From Lujinxingia vulgaris (lineage in GTDB: Bacteria > Myxococcota_A > Bradymonadia > Bradymonadales > Bradymonadaceae), in the NCBI RefSeq assembly GCF_007997005.1, contig NZ_VOSL01000054.1, positions 248,001 to 312,000 of the forward strand: a stretch of 64,000 nt of DNA, given 5' to 3'. Shown in pieces: positions 42,822-52,003 of the stretch. Every line of letters begins with the position of its first letter. Within the stretch, counting starts at the first letter, position 1. A program made the position numbers and the translations under genes. Under the pieces are notes generated by a model. That model saw only the letters and a list, made by a program, of their open reading frames with translations. It did no database searches and was not told the DNA's origin.

Positions 42822-44174
42822 ATGACCGATCCCCATCAAGCGCTCCACGCCTACCTGGAGCGCGTCATCGCCCTGCGCGACGCGCACGAGCGCAGCCTCG
42901 ATCATGACGAACTTCGCCAGGTCGCGCGCGAGGTCGGCTTAAGCGACGCCGACGTCGAGCGCGCCGCCCGGGCCGCAGCCGATCACCTCGAGCGCGCTCG
43001 CGGCTTCGTCGATCATCGCCTTTTCGATGAGGCCATCGCCGAGCTGCAGCACGCCTGCGTGCTGGTCCCCGACGATCCGCAGATCCTCCACCGCCTCGCC
43101 AGCGCCTACGCCGCACGCTGGGAACGCGACCAGAACCCCGCCGACCTGCGCGAGGCCATGGCCAGGTGCAAAGCGGTCGTGACGATCGACCCCGGGCACA
43201 GCGCCGCCTACGAGCTGCTGGGGCGTCTCAACGCTCAAACACCACAGACCCCGACCGCATCCTCCCCCCGCGTCGTGTTCTTCGCGCTTGCCCTGGTGGT
43301 GCTCATCGCCGCCGGCGCCGGCGCCTTCTTCATCATCGCGCAGGACAGCCCCGCACAGTCCGCTGATCCCCAGGCCCGGAGCGGACATCCCCCGGCCACA
43401 AAGACGCTGCTCAACGCGCCGCCCGCCCCACGCAGCGCGCAGGGCCAGCCGGTAGAGACCAGCGGCAACATCGAGGTGCGCCTGGTGCTCGCCAGCGAAC
43501 TTCCCCCGGTGACGCTGAGCCATGTGCACGCCGAGTTCAACACCTACCCCAACGGCTCCTTCTTCAAACTCAACGGGCTCTTCGCGCACGAGCGCTCCGA
43601 GCTTGAGCTTCACGAGGTTCAGGCGCGCCTGCAGGGCTTCAATGAGGCGGGCGCGCCCCTCGGTGAGCCGATGCCGCTGGCCATCAAGCCCTCGTACATG
43701 CCCGCGCTGCGCCCGGGCGATGCGCTCGCGTTTCGTCACCAGATGGCGACCGCCGCTGAGCTCGCGAGCGTCGAGATCCGCATCGAGAGCGTAAAGACGC
43801 AGCCCGCGCCCTCCAGCTACTCTCCGAGTCCCGCGATCGAAGCGACCGTCCAGCCCGGCCCTGACGGGATGACGCCGGAGCTTACGTTTCGCGAGCGTCG
43901 CTTCGAGATCACGACCAACGAACTTCTCGATCGCCGCTCGATGCGTCTTCATCTGGAAGTTGAGAACACCGGCACGCACCTCGTGGAGCTTGTGCGCCTG
44001 CGCGTCGATCTGATCAATGAGGCCGGGGAGGTTGTCGATGAACGCTTGAGCTACCTGACAAGCTCTGGCTATCCTGCGTTCGCCCCGGGTCAGACACGCC
44101 TCGGCGCGATCCTCGTCGCCGACCTGGCCAAAAGCGTCGCCGACTACCGCGTTTCTGTGGTGGAGTGGCGCTGA
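42822..44174 (+). CDS. TPR-like membrane protein A
   Basis: 450 residues. The N-terminal 140 are helical, with a SLDHDELRQVAREVGLSDAD segment and a tetratricopeptide-like pair (FDEAIAELQHACVLVPDDPQ, AYAARWERDQNPADLREAM). One membrane helix (RVVFFALALVVLIAAGAGAFF) lies at about 147-168, followed by a Pro-rich stretch and an extracytoplasmic beta-sandwich-like domain of some 250 residues (LSHVHAEFNTYPNGSFFKL, LEVENTGTHLVELVRLR). The N-terminal part and membrane helix resemble the gene at 45066. It starts 17 bp after the haem-motif gene and may belong to that operon. Unknown function. Confidence 0.7.
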   Translation: MTDPHQALHAYLERVIALRDAHERSLDHDELRQVAREVGLSDADVERAARAAADHLERARGFVDHRLFDEAIAELQHACVLVPDDPQILHRLASAYAARWERDQNPADLREAMARCKAVVTIDPGHSAAYELLGRLNAQTPQTPTASSPRVVFFALALVVLIAAGAGAFFIIAQDSPAQSADPQARSGHPPATKTLLNAPPAPRSAQGQPVETSGNIEVRLVLASELPPVTLSHVHAEFNTYPNGSFFKLNGLFAHERSELELHEVQARLQGFNEAGAPLGEPMPLAIKPSYMPALRPGDALAFRHQMATAAELASVEIRIESVKTQPAPSSYSPSPAIEATVQPGPDGMTPELTFRERRFEITTNELLDRRSMRLHLEVENTGTHLVELVRLRVDLINEAGEVVDERLSYLTSSGYPAFAPGQTRLGAILVADLAKSVADYRVSVVEWR

Positions 44175-44250
44175 GAGATCGAGCCGCAGGTCCCGACACC
44201 GCCCACCCGGCCCCTCAGGTTTCTCCCTTCTTTCGCCCAGGCCACGCGCC

Positions 44251-45030
44251 ATGCTCCGCCGCTCTCCCCGTATTCTCCTGATCCAGGCCCGCACCGCCGA
44301 CGACCCGATGGCGCGCCATGAGCTCGACGCCTTCGCCACCCAGTGCGACCTGGAGCCGGAAGCCTTCGCCACCTTCAACATCGCCACAACGCCGGCCGGC
44401 ACCTTCCCGAGCGAGGGCTACGACGCGGTGATGGTGGGCGGCGCCGGCGCCTTCTCGCTGGTGAGCGGGGGCTTTGACTGGCACCAGGACTTCCTCGATC
44501 TGACGCGGCGAGTGATCGAGGCCCGCGTGCCGATGTTCGCGTCCTGCTTCGGGTTTCAGGCCATCGTTCAGGCGCTGGGCGGCACGCTGGAGCGCGATCC
44601 GGCGCGCGCCGAGCTGGGCACCTTTCCCATCTCCCTCACCTCCGAGGGTCATAACGACCCGCTCTTCGGCGAGCTGCCCGAGGTCTTTGATGCGCAGCTC
44701 GGGCATAATGACAGCGCGATCACGCTTCCCGATGAGCTGGTGCACCTGGCCTCCAGCGAGCGCTGCGTGTATCAGGCGGTCAGGGTGCGAGGGCGGCCGG
44801 TGATCGCCACCCAGTTCCACCCGGAGCTGGGGCGCGAGGGCAACCTGGATCGTTTTCGCAACTACCTCAACAACTACAAACCCGAAGGGCAGACCTTCAA
44901 CGAAGCCATGGCCTACGCCGAGCGTATCCACCGCCCCAGCCCGCACGCCTGCGGGTTGCTCAAGGCCTTTGTCGCCGACGTTGCCCTGCACATCGAGGGG
45001 CGTCGCGCGCTTCAATCTGGCGACGTCTGA
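44251..45030 (+). CDS. Class I glutamine amidotransferase-like protein
   Basis: 259 residues. The GATase triad is visible: Cys in FASCFGFQAIV, His and Glu in ATQFHPELG, all in the right order for a type I amidotransferase such as the N-terminal half of GMP synthase. No synthetase partner domain is present, so it may serve another synthetase or act as a peptidase-like hydrolase (gamma-glutamyl type). Sits between two related TPR-TM genes with gaps of 76 and 35 bp, possibly a single transcript. Confidence 0.85.
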   Translation: MLRRSPRILLIQARTADDPMARHELDAFATQCDLEPEAFATFNIATTPAGTFPSEGYDAVMVGGAGAFSLVSGGFDWHQDFLDLTRRVIEARVPMFASCFGFQAIVQALGGTLERDPARAELGTFPISLTSEGHNDPLFGELPEVFDAQLGHNDSAITLPDELVHLASSERCVYQAVRVRGRPVIATQFHPELGREGNLDRFRNYLNNYKPEGQTFNEAMAYAERIHRPSPHACGLLKAFVADVALHIEGRRALQSGDV

Positions 45031-45065
45031 GCCCCACCTTTCCCCACTGCTGCGGCCCACCGACC

Positions 45066-45662
45066 ATGACCCCCAACCCGATCGACGACTACCTGCAGCG
45101 CGCCGAAGCGCTCTGGTCCGAGGGCACCCACCTCCCCGACGCTGAGGCGCTCCGCCAGCTCGCCATCGACGCCGGCTTCAACGCCGAGCTCTCCGAGCAC
45201 GCCGACGCCCGCGCGCTTGAGGCCACCGCTCAGGCCCGCGACCTCCTCGCCATCGACGATCCGGACGCCGCCGAGCCCCATCTTCGCCAGGCGGTCCTCC
45301 TCTCTCCGGTTCGCCTGGAGGCGCACATGCTGCTGGCCAGCCTCTACGCGCGTCGCTTTGAGACCTCGGGCGACACCGAGCTCCGCCAGCAGGCTCGCCA
45401 GCTCGCGCTGCGCTGCCAGGAGCTCTCACCGAAGCACACCCCATCGGCCGAACTTCTCAAAGAGCTCGGCATGGTCGAGCAGCGCGACACCATGTCGTGG
45501 AAACAGGCCGCGCTTATCACGGCCATTCTGGTCGGCATCAGCGCGTCGATGTCGCTCTGCGTGCGCTACACGATGGTGCCCCCCGAAGACGAAAACGCCC
45601 GCGAAGAGGTCCGCGAGCACTTCGAGCAGACGCCCCCGCCTCAAGAACTCCCCTCGCGCTGA
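45066..45662 (+). CDS. TPR-like membrane protein B
   Basis: 198 residues, a shorter relative of the gene at 42822. It has the same helical start (DAEALRQLAIDAGFNAELSE), the same TPR-like pair (DAAEPHLRQAVLLSP, ASLYARRFETSGDTELRQQ), then a membrane helix (AALITAILVGISASMSLCV) at about residues 147-166. It ends in a short acidic tail in place of the beta domain. Unknown function. It runs into the convergent SspB gene with an eight-bp gap. Confidence 0.72.
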   Translation: MTPNPIDDYLQRAEALWSEGTHLPDAEALRQLAIDAGFNAELSEHADARALEATAQARDLLAIDDPDAAEPHLRQAVLLSPVRLEAHMLLASLYARRFETSGDTELRQQARQLALRCQELSPKHTPSAELLKELGMVEQRDTMSWKQAALITAILVGISASMSLCVRYTMVPPEDENAREEVREHFEQTPPPQELPSR

Positions 45663-45670
45663 GTTCACGA

Positions 45671-46249
45671 TTAGCTCTTCGGCCCGCCGATCACCGGCTC
45701 AAAGACATAGGCCTCACCGGTCTCGTGGGCGTAGAGCATATCGATCGCTGCCCAGGGGATGTCACAGAAGAAACGCTTGCCCTGAAAGGAGAGCGAGGCC
45801 CGCACGCCCTGGCCGTCGTAATCAAAATCGGCCAGGTGAAAGTTATGCGAGAAGTTCAGGCGTAGCTCCGGCTGCCCCAGAAATCGCGACGGCACGATCA
45901 CCCCCTCGACCCGCGGGTCCAGGGTGACCATCACCATCCCCTCCTCAATGAGCCGGGAGAAGAGCGCGAGCTTGGCCGCCGCCCGCGGATCGTCGGGCGC
46001 TTTGGGCTGGCCCGGCGCTGGCGAGCGCCGCGTGTCGGAGCGACCAAAGGGAAGACGCACCACGTTGTCGACCTCCTCAGCCCCCTCCTCCTGAGACGCC
46101 TCCTCGACGTCCGCCGACGAGGTCTGGGCCGCACGCTCCTCGGAAGACGCGTCGGCCTCCTCGGCGTCTCTGGCGCCATCCTCACTGGAGTCGTGCGCCG
46201 GAAAGAGCCTGCGAACCTTCCCCGTTAACTCGTCGTCGCGCTCGCTCAT
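45671..46249 (-). CDS. sspB: SspB-family ClpXP adaptor
   Basis: 192 residues. The N-terminal 95 are acidic and disordered (Glu/Ala/Asp/Ser), ending in a conserved VVRLPFGRSD. The C-terminal half is the SspB fold: EEGMVMVTLDPRVEGVIVP, FLGQPELRLNFSHNF and ASLSFQGKRFFCDIPW. SspB recognises ssrA-tagged and some other substrates and delivers them to ClpXP. Unlike E. coli, here the disordered part comes first and the fold last, so the ClpX-binding end would be at the N-terminus (this placement is common in deltaproteobacteria as far as I recall). Start ATG has AAGGAG seven bases upstream. Confidence 0.85.
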   Translation of the reverse strand: MSERDDELTGKVRRLFPAHDSSEDGARDAEEADASSEERAAQTSSADVEEASQEEGAEEVDNVVRLPFGRSDTRRSPAPGQPKAPDDPRAAAKLALFSRLIEEGMVMVTLDPRVEGVIVPSRFLGQPELRLNFSHNFHLADFDYDGQGVRASLSFQGKRFFCDIPWAAIDMLYAHETGEAYVFEPVIGGPKS

Positions 46250-46324
46250 CTGCGTGCTCCTTGGTTGAACTCGTGCGGGGGGCTCAGGCCCACCCGCCCG
46301 AGGGCGGGACGTGCGCCCCCGACC

Positions 46325-48427
46325 TTAACTTTCACCATCGCGCTGCATACGAATACGCGCGCCGGAGAGTCGTTGCGCCTGCTCGCGCGCCCGATGCTCT
46401 TCATTGGCCCGGACCAGCGCGGCGACAATACCGCGCAAATTCGCAAGTTCGAAGGGCTTGCGCAACCAGGGGTTAGGAAGCTCATCGAGCATCAGACGCT
46501 GCGAACGCGAGCAGGCGCTGGCCGTCATTGCCACCAGCCGCTGCCAGTAGCGTGGCGCGTGCCGCCGCACCCACTGCACCGTCTCCAGGCCCGCCCCACC
46601 GCGCAGACGCACGTCGCAGATCACCACGTCGTACTCCGGAAGCGCCTGCCCCAGCGCTCGGGACGCTTCCTCCACATCGGTGACCACATCGACATCGTGC
46701 TGGGCGCGAAGCACCCGCTTTAAGCTCGCCCCGATCGTGGGGTCCGGGTCAACCACCAGCACCTTTCCCCGCCGCTCACTCTCGGCCTCACTCTCAAAGA
46801 CCTCAAAGATCTGCGTGGTCGGCTCACTGGCCGCCGGCAAACGAAGACGCATCAAGCAGCCTCCCTGCTCACCACGCTCGGCGCGAATCTCGCCGCCACA
46901 ATCCGCCACGATCTGATGGCAGATCGCAAGCCCGAGCCCGGTGCCTCTGGAGGCCTCTTTGGTCGTCACAAAGGGCTCAAAGACGTGGGGCAAAACCGCC
47001 TCATCAATGCCCGGGCCGTTATCCTCAAACTCCACCCAGACCCAGTCGCCCTTCTGGTACGAACGCACCACCACCCGGGGCTCACCCACGGCCGCATCGC
47101 TGAGCGCGTGGGCGGCGTTGATGAGCAGGTTCATAAAGATCTGCCCGAGCTGCGCCTGACTCATGGTCACCGGCGAGGTCGACCCGAGCTGAAGATCGAT
47201 CTCGATGCGCGGCCCCATCTCACCGCGCGCCATGCGCACCGACGAGAAGAGCGGCTGATCGATCCAGGTCGCCGAGGGCATCCCCCGCTCCAGCGCCGAG
47301 AAACTCTGGATGCTCTCGACGACCCCGCGAATGCGCTCGGCCCCCTCCAGCGCAGAGCGCAGCCCGGCGAAGACCTCTTCGAGCCCGTGGCTCTCATTGT
47401 CCTCATAGCCGCGCGCGCTCATCCACAGGTCGAGCTCTTCGAGCGCAAAGTCGAGGTTGGCGTGCACATAGGAGAGCGGGTTGTTGATCTCATGGCCCAC
47501 GGTCGCGGCCATCGTGCCCATAACGACCAGGCGATCCATGCGCAGCCGCTCGGCGAGGATCGCCTTCTTCTCGGCCACCCCGCTGATCATCAGCTGCATG
47601 GCGTCGCGCCCGTCAAAAACAATGGGCTGGGCGCTGGCCTCCACGCTCAGCGTGCTGCCATCGGCGCGAACCGCCCAGGCCTCGGCGCTCTCCACGCTCT
47701 CGCGATGCTCCACCGACTCCAGATACGCCCCGGAGCGCCACCCGTCGAAGAGCTCCGCCAGCCGCCGCGCCTCAAAGTCGTGCGGACTCATCCCCCAGAG
47801 CCGGTGGGCGGCCTGGTTGGCAAAGAGCACCTCATCGCCCCCCACCACCACAATCGCCGAGCGCGACATCTCCACCACCGAGCGGTGGCGCGCCTCGCTC
47901 TCGCGCAACGCCTCGCTGACCATTGCGCTGCTCAACAAGAGCCCGGCCTGGCTTGCAGCGACCTTCAAGAGCTCCAGATGCCAGGCGGTAAACGCGTCGG
48001 TGATGCGATGCACCGACGCGTAGATCACCCCGGCGATGCGCCCCTCAATGCTGTAAGGCGCGCAGATGGCGCTGCGCAGGCTCAACTCAAGAATCGACGG
48101 CGCCCGCCCCAGCACCGGGTGGTTAGGAAGATCGTTGATCAGCAACGGCTGACCGCTCTCAAAGACCCGGTTGACGATGCTCGTGGAGAACCCCTCCTCG
48201 TCGTAGCTCTCGCTCAGGTCGTCGCCATACTCGCTGGTAGCCTGAGCGCGGATCTCCAGCCCCTGGCCGCGGCTGGTGAACAGAAAGACGTGATCGGCAT
48301 TGGTCAGCTCACGTGTCGCCTCGACCAGGCGCCGAAGCGCCCCGCCCTCGGCCTGACCCGACAACACATGCCTTGTAAACTCATAGAGTTTACGCAGGCC
48401 CTCCAGCTCGCTGGTTGACTCGCTCAT
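46325..48427 (-). CDS. Hybrid sensor histidine kinase (GAF-PAS-HisKA-HATPase-REC)
   Basis: 700 residues from ATG 48427 (GAGG eight bases upstream; GTG 48436 possible). A GAF domain spans about 20-165 (HVFLFTSRG, SIVNRVFESGQPLLIND), then a PAS domain at about 185-305. Phospho-His is in TVGHEINNPLSYVHA. The ATPase has VEFEDNGPGIDEAV, VFEPFVTTKEASRGTGLGLAI. A C-terminal receiver has VLVVDPDPTIG, phospho-Asp in CDVRLRGG and the conserved Lys in LRKPFEL. No transmembrane segment, so it is a cytoplasmic sensor. The input may be a ligand bound to GAF or PAS. No output regulator is next to it. Confidence 0.92.
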   Translation of the reverse strand: MSESTSELEGLRKLYEFTRHVLSGQAEGGALRRLVEATRELTNADHVFLFTSRGQGLEIRAQATSEYGDDLSESYDEEGFSTSIVNRVFESGQPLLINDLPNHPVLGRAPSILELSLRSAICAPYSIEGRIAGVIYASVHRITDAFTAWHLELLKVAASQAGLLLSSAMVSEALRESEARHRSVVEMSRSAIVVVGGDEVLFANQAAHRLWGMSPHDFEARRLAELFDGWRSGAYLESVEHRESVESAEAWAVRADGSTLSVEASAQPIVFDGRDAMQLMISGVAEKKAILAERLRMDRLVVMGTMAATVGHEINNPLSYVHANLDFALEELDLWMSARGYEDNESHGLEEVFAGLRSALEGAERIRGVVESIQSFSALERGMPSATWIDQPLFSSVRMARGEMGPRIEIDLQLGSTSPVTMSQAQLGQIFMNLLINAAHALSDAAVGEPRVVVRSYQKGDWVWVEFEDNGPGIDEAVLPHVFEPFVTTKEASRGTGLGLAICHQIVADCGGEIRAERGEQGGCLMRLRLPAASEPTTQIFEVFESEAESERRGKVLVVDPDPTIGASLKRVLRAQHDVDVVTDVEEASRALGQALPEYDVVICDVRLRGGAGLETVQWVRRHAPRYWQRLVAMTASACSRSQRLMLDELPNPWLRKPFELANLRGIVAALVRANEEHRAREQAQRLSGARIRMQRDGES

Positions 48428-48681
48428 CGGCTCCACCTCGCCATACGTCTCCTCCCGCTTAAGGCTTCATGGTATAGATCCACCGTTCGAAAATAGAAAG
48501 CGCGCTGCCTGAAAATCACTCGCCTCACCACCTGCTGTGTTTACGCTCGCCGTTGGAACGCGCGTTGTAACAGGGCCTTCCGCACCGCCTGCACCCGGAG
48601 ACGCGACCCCCGTGTCGCCATCCCCCAACGTTCCAGAGCGATCGCTGCGAGCCCTGGCTTACTGACCCTGATGGAGGTTCG

Positions 48682-51084
48682 ATGTCTGCATCCACACCCG
48701 GCGCCCCTCACCCCGATCTTGAAGCGCTGCAAGAACTTCTCGACGCTCGTCAGCTTCTTCCCTTGCTCCCGATGATCTATGTGGCATGGGCCGACGGCGA
48801 GCTTCACGAGCGAGAGATCCTCGAGCTGCGCGAGCGCATGACGAAGATGCTGGGCTTGAGCGCCAGCGATCAACAGGTGCTCGCCAGCTGGCTCGACCCC
48901 GAGAACCCGCCCGGCCCGGTGGCGCTGCGCTACCTCCTGCGCGCCCTGCACCGCGACGGCGGCGCGCTGGCCACCGATGAGCGCCTGAGTCTGGCGGAGC
49001 TGGGCATGCGCATGGCCCTGGCCGCGCCCCCCGAAGAGGGCTCCCCCGGCGATGAGGAGTTGCGCGCCTCCCTGCGTGAGATCGAAGACGCGCTCGGCGT
49101 GGTGGGCGAAGAGGCCACAGAGCAACTTCGCCCCGAGACGCGCGAGGCCGCCGCCCAGCCCCCTTTGCGCAACCTCGACTTTGAGCCCGCGAAGCTCGGC
49201 GCGCTCCTCGACGCGCCGCACCGAGACACCCGACAGATGGTCCGCGAGCTCCTCGCTGGCGAGCAGTTTGAGTACACCGACGGTCTTCCCCTGAAAGAAT
49301 ACCGCGAGCTGGTCGTCACCTGGCTCAAAGCCCTGGCCGACTCCGGCATTGGCGAGCGCTGCGTGCCCGACAAACGCGCCGATGGCACGCGCGATATGAG
49401 CGAGTTTCTGGCGATCTTCGAGTCCCTCGGTCATTTCGACCTGAGCCTGCTGGTGAAGTTTGGTGTGCAGTTCGGCCTCTTCGGCGGCTCGATCATGTTC
49501 ATGGGCACCGAACACCATCACCGCACCTACCTGCCCCGCCTCGCAAGCCTGGAGCTGCAGGGCTGCTACGCGATGACCGAGATGGGTCGCGGCTCGAACG
49601 TGCGCGAGTTGGAGACGACCGCCACCTACGACCCGGACTCCAAATCCTTCGTCATTCACACCCCCACCGAGACCGCTCGCAAAGAGTGGATCGGCGGCGC
49701 GGGCACCTATGCGACGCTGGCCACCGTCTACGCCCAGCTCATCGTCGAGGGCGTCAACCACGGGGTGCACGCCCTGCTTGTGCCCATTCGCGACGACCAG
49801 GGCCAACCGATGCCCGGGGTGCGCATTGAAGATCAGGGCCTGAAAATGGGGCTCAACGGCGTGGACAATGGCCGCATCTGGTTCGACCAGGTGCGCGTGC
49901 CGCGCGAGAACCTCCTCAACCGCTATGGGAACGTCAGCGAGGAGGGGCATTATGAGAGCCCGATCCCCAGCCCCAACAAGCGCTTCTTCACCATGCTGGG
50001 CACGTTGGTGGCCGGCCGCCTCGGCGTGAGCGCCGCCGGCCTGAGCGCGGCCAAATCCGCGCTGACCATCGCCACCCGCTACAGCGATCAGCGTCGCCAG
50101 TTCGGGCCCGCCGGCGCCCCGGAGATCCCGGTGCTCGACTACCGCATGCAACAGCGCGCGCTGCTGCCCCGCATCGCCACCTCCTACGCGCTGACCTTTG
50201 CGCTGCGCGAGCTCACCCGCCGCTACAACAGCGTCGATCCCGATCGTCGGCAGACCGAAGCGCTGGCCGCCGGCCTCAAAGCCTACGCCTCGAACTTCGC
50301 CCTGGGGGCCACCCAGGCCGCCCGTGAGGCCTGCGGAGGTCAGGGCTACCTCTGGGTCAACCGCATCCCGGCCATCCGTACCGACGTCGACGTCTTCGCC
50401 ACCTTCGAGGGCGCCAACGTGGTGATGTTGCAGCAGGTCGCCAAGGCGCGCATTGGCGAGTACGCCCACGAGCTCAACGACGGTAACTTCTTCACCATGG
50501 CCCGGGTGCTGGCCCGCCAGGCCACCCGCACCCTCTCGGAGACCAACCCCGTCGTCACCCGCAACACCGACACCGAACACCTCGACGACGCCGACTTCCA
50601 GCTCAGCGCGCTGAGCTACCGCGAGAGCGATCTGGTCTCCGGTGTGGCGCGGCGCATCAAGCGCCGGATCGACGATGGCATGGACAGCTTTGAGGCCTTT
50701 AACGACTGCCAGGATCACGTCATCGCCGTGGCCAACGCCAACATCGAGCGCTTTGTCCTGGAGTGCTTCATCAAGGCCGAAAAGGCCACCGACGACGCCT
50801 CGCTTCGCCGCGCGCTGAGCCAACTTCGTAAGCTCTTCGCCCTGAGCATCATCGAGGCCGACATGGCCTGGTTTCTGGAGAATGGGTACGTCCAGGGGGT
50901 CAAAGCCGCCGCGATCCGCGACCGGGTCAACACCCTCTGCGCCGAGCTTCGACCCGACGCGGTGGCCTTTGTCGACGCGTTTCAGATCCCCGACGCACTG
51001 CTCTCGGCGCCGATCGCCTTTGCCGATGGCAAAGCCCCGGCCGACGCGCAGGAGCACCACGCCCGCGGCATCGCTACGGACTGA
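48682..51084 (+). CDS. Acyl-CoA oxidase/dehydrogenase with N-terminal TerB-like domain
   Basis: 800 residues. Residues about 20-115 resemble TerB/DUF533-type domains (LPLLPMIYVAWADGELHE with the usual acidic DG pair and REILELRERM). From about 180 it is an acyl-CoA oxidase-like flavoprotein: QGCYAMTEMGRGSNVRELET, KEWIGGAGTYATLATVYAQL, NRYGNVSEEGHY, and the C-terminal ACGGQGYLWVNRIP. These blocks fit the peroxisomal oxidase/ACAD class (FAD, catalytic Glu in the last third). It would oxidise acyl-CoA to enoyl-CoA, perhaps with oxygen as acceptor. The TerB-like fusion is unusual. Convergent with the NRDE gene, gap nine bp. Confidence 0.85.
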   Translation: MSASTPGAPHPDLEALQELLDARQLLPLLPMIYVAWADGELHEREILELRERMTKMLGLSASDQQVLASWLDPENPPGPVALRYLLRALHRDGGALATDERLSLAELGMRMALAAPPEEGSPGDEELRASLREIEDALGVVGEEATEQLRPETREAAAQPPLRNLDFEPAKLGALLDAPHRDTRQMVRELLAGEQFEYTDGLPLKEYRELVVTWLKALADSGIGERCVPDKRADGTRDMSEFLAIFESLGHFDLSLLVKFGVQFGLFGGSIMFMGTEHHHRTYLPRLASLELQGCYAMTEMGRGSNVRELETTATYDPDSKSFVIHTPTETARKEWIGGAGTYATLATVYAQLIVEGVNHGVHALLVPIRDDQGQPMPGVRIEDQGLKMGLNGVDNGRIWFDQVRVPRENLLNRYGNVSEEGHYESPIPSPNKRFFTMLGTLVAGRLGVSAAGLSAAKSALTIATRYSDQRRQFGPAGAPEIPVLDYRMQQRALLPRIATSYALTFALRELTRRYNSVDPDRRQTEALAAGLKAYASNFALGATQAAREACGGQGYLWVNRIPAIRTDVDVFATFEGANVVMLQQVAKARIGEYAHELNDGNFFTMARVLARQATRTLSETNPVVTRNTDTEHLDDADFQLSALSYRESDLVSGVARRIKRRIDDGMDSFEAFNDCQDHVIAVANANIERFVLECFIKAEKATDDASLRRALSQLRKLFALSIIEADMAWFLENGYVQGVKAAAIRDRVNTLCAELRPDAVAFVDAFQIPDALLSAPIAFADGKAPADAQEHHARGIATD

Positions 51085-51093
51085 AGCGCCACG

Positions 51094-51861
51094 CTACGCC
51101 CGACCTCCGCGCGCCTCATCCACCTCATCGAGAGCCAGCGCGTGGAGCTCGTTGTCGTAGCTCTCGTAGTGTGCCTCACAGGGTGGACCGTCGGCGTGCT
51201 CAAAGCGCACCCGCTCTCCCAACGCCACAATCGTGGAGGAGCGGGTGCCGTAGCCGAGCTCCGGCATATGCACGCACGTGCTCTCAAAAGGCTCCTGCGC
51301 ATCCCGCCAGGCCATCGCCTCAATCAGCTCCGCGCGCAGCGCGTCATCGAACTCGCGCCACCCCGCCGAGCGCAACGCCAGCCGCTCCAGCCGTTTGGAC
51401 GGCCCGGCCCCAAAGCTGCGCTCGCTCAACGCGTGGTACCCGGGCGCGAGCACCTCTTCGCGAAACACCGTGCCATCGCTCCAGATCACCTGTGCGCCGG
51501 TGCGGTCGGCCAGCAGCAGATGAAACCCGCCGTAGTCCGTCGGCGATAGCCCCCGAACGTGCTCCAGCGCCTCGTCCACGCCCGACCTCCCCAGCGACGT
51601 CCACACCAGCTCCCCGCGCGATCGATGGTGCGGGCGTCGCTCCACCTCAAAGCGGTTGGTGATCGCCACGAAGAGCCCGGCCTCATTGAGCCCCAGCCAC
51701 GTTCCCCCGGAACGCTCATCGCGAGGCGCGAGCACCCGCATCCCCTCAATGCTGCGCAACGCCGGCGCCGACGCCGGCCGCGCATAGGATTCGTCGCGGT
51801 TGGCCACCACAAAGAATGGACACTCCGACGCACAACGGGTGGCAATGAGAATGGTGCACAT
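51094..51861 (-). CDS. NRDE/TANGO2 family protein
   Basis: 255 residues from ATG 51861 (AGGAG eight bases upstream), giving MC as first residues; Cys2 is the expected N-terminal nucleophile of this Ntn-hydrolase-like family. Signature: FFVVANRDESYARP with N-R-D-E, and GGTWLGLNEAGLFVAITNR. Eukaryotic TANGO2 acts in lipid or haem handling; bacterial function is unclear. Cytoplasmic. It converges on the oxidase gene and is divergent from the sugar dehydrogenase lipoprotein. Confidence 0.9.
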   Translation of the reverse strand: MCTILIATRCASECPFFVVANRDESYARPASAPALRSIEGMRVLAPRDERSGGTWLGLNEAGLFVAITNRFEVERRPHHRSRGELVWTSLGRSGVDEALEHVRGLSPTDYGGFHLLLADRTGAQVIWSDGTVFREEVLAPGYHALSERSFGAGPSKRLERLALRSAGWREFDDALRAELIEAMAWRDAQEPFESTCVHMPELGYGTRSSTIVALGERVRFEHADGPPCEAHYESYDNELHALALDEVDEARGGRA

Positions 51862-52003
51862 CACGCTCACTCCTGATCAGGTTTTGCGAAGACCGCCGTA
51901 GATTTGGACATCTTCGCCCGCTTGCTTAGTCTCTCTCCACGTGGATCAACGCTCAAGCACTTCCTCTCTTCCCGGGACGCCCGTCCCTGCTGCCGAGGTC
52001 ATG

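Noticed and set aside
48541-51060. An open frame of 839 codons on the lower strand opposite the acyl-CoA oxidase gene
   Set aside because: It is the antisense shadow of a well-supported gene in GC-rich DNA; no ribosome site, signal or family motif on that strand.
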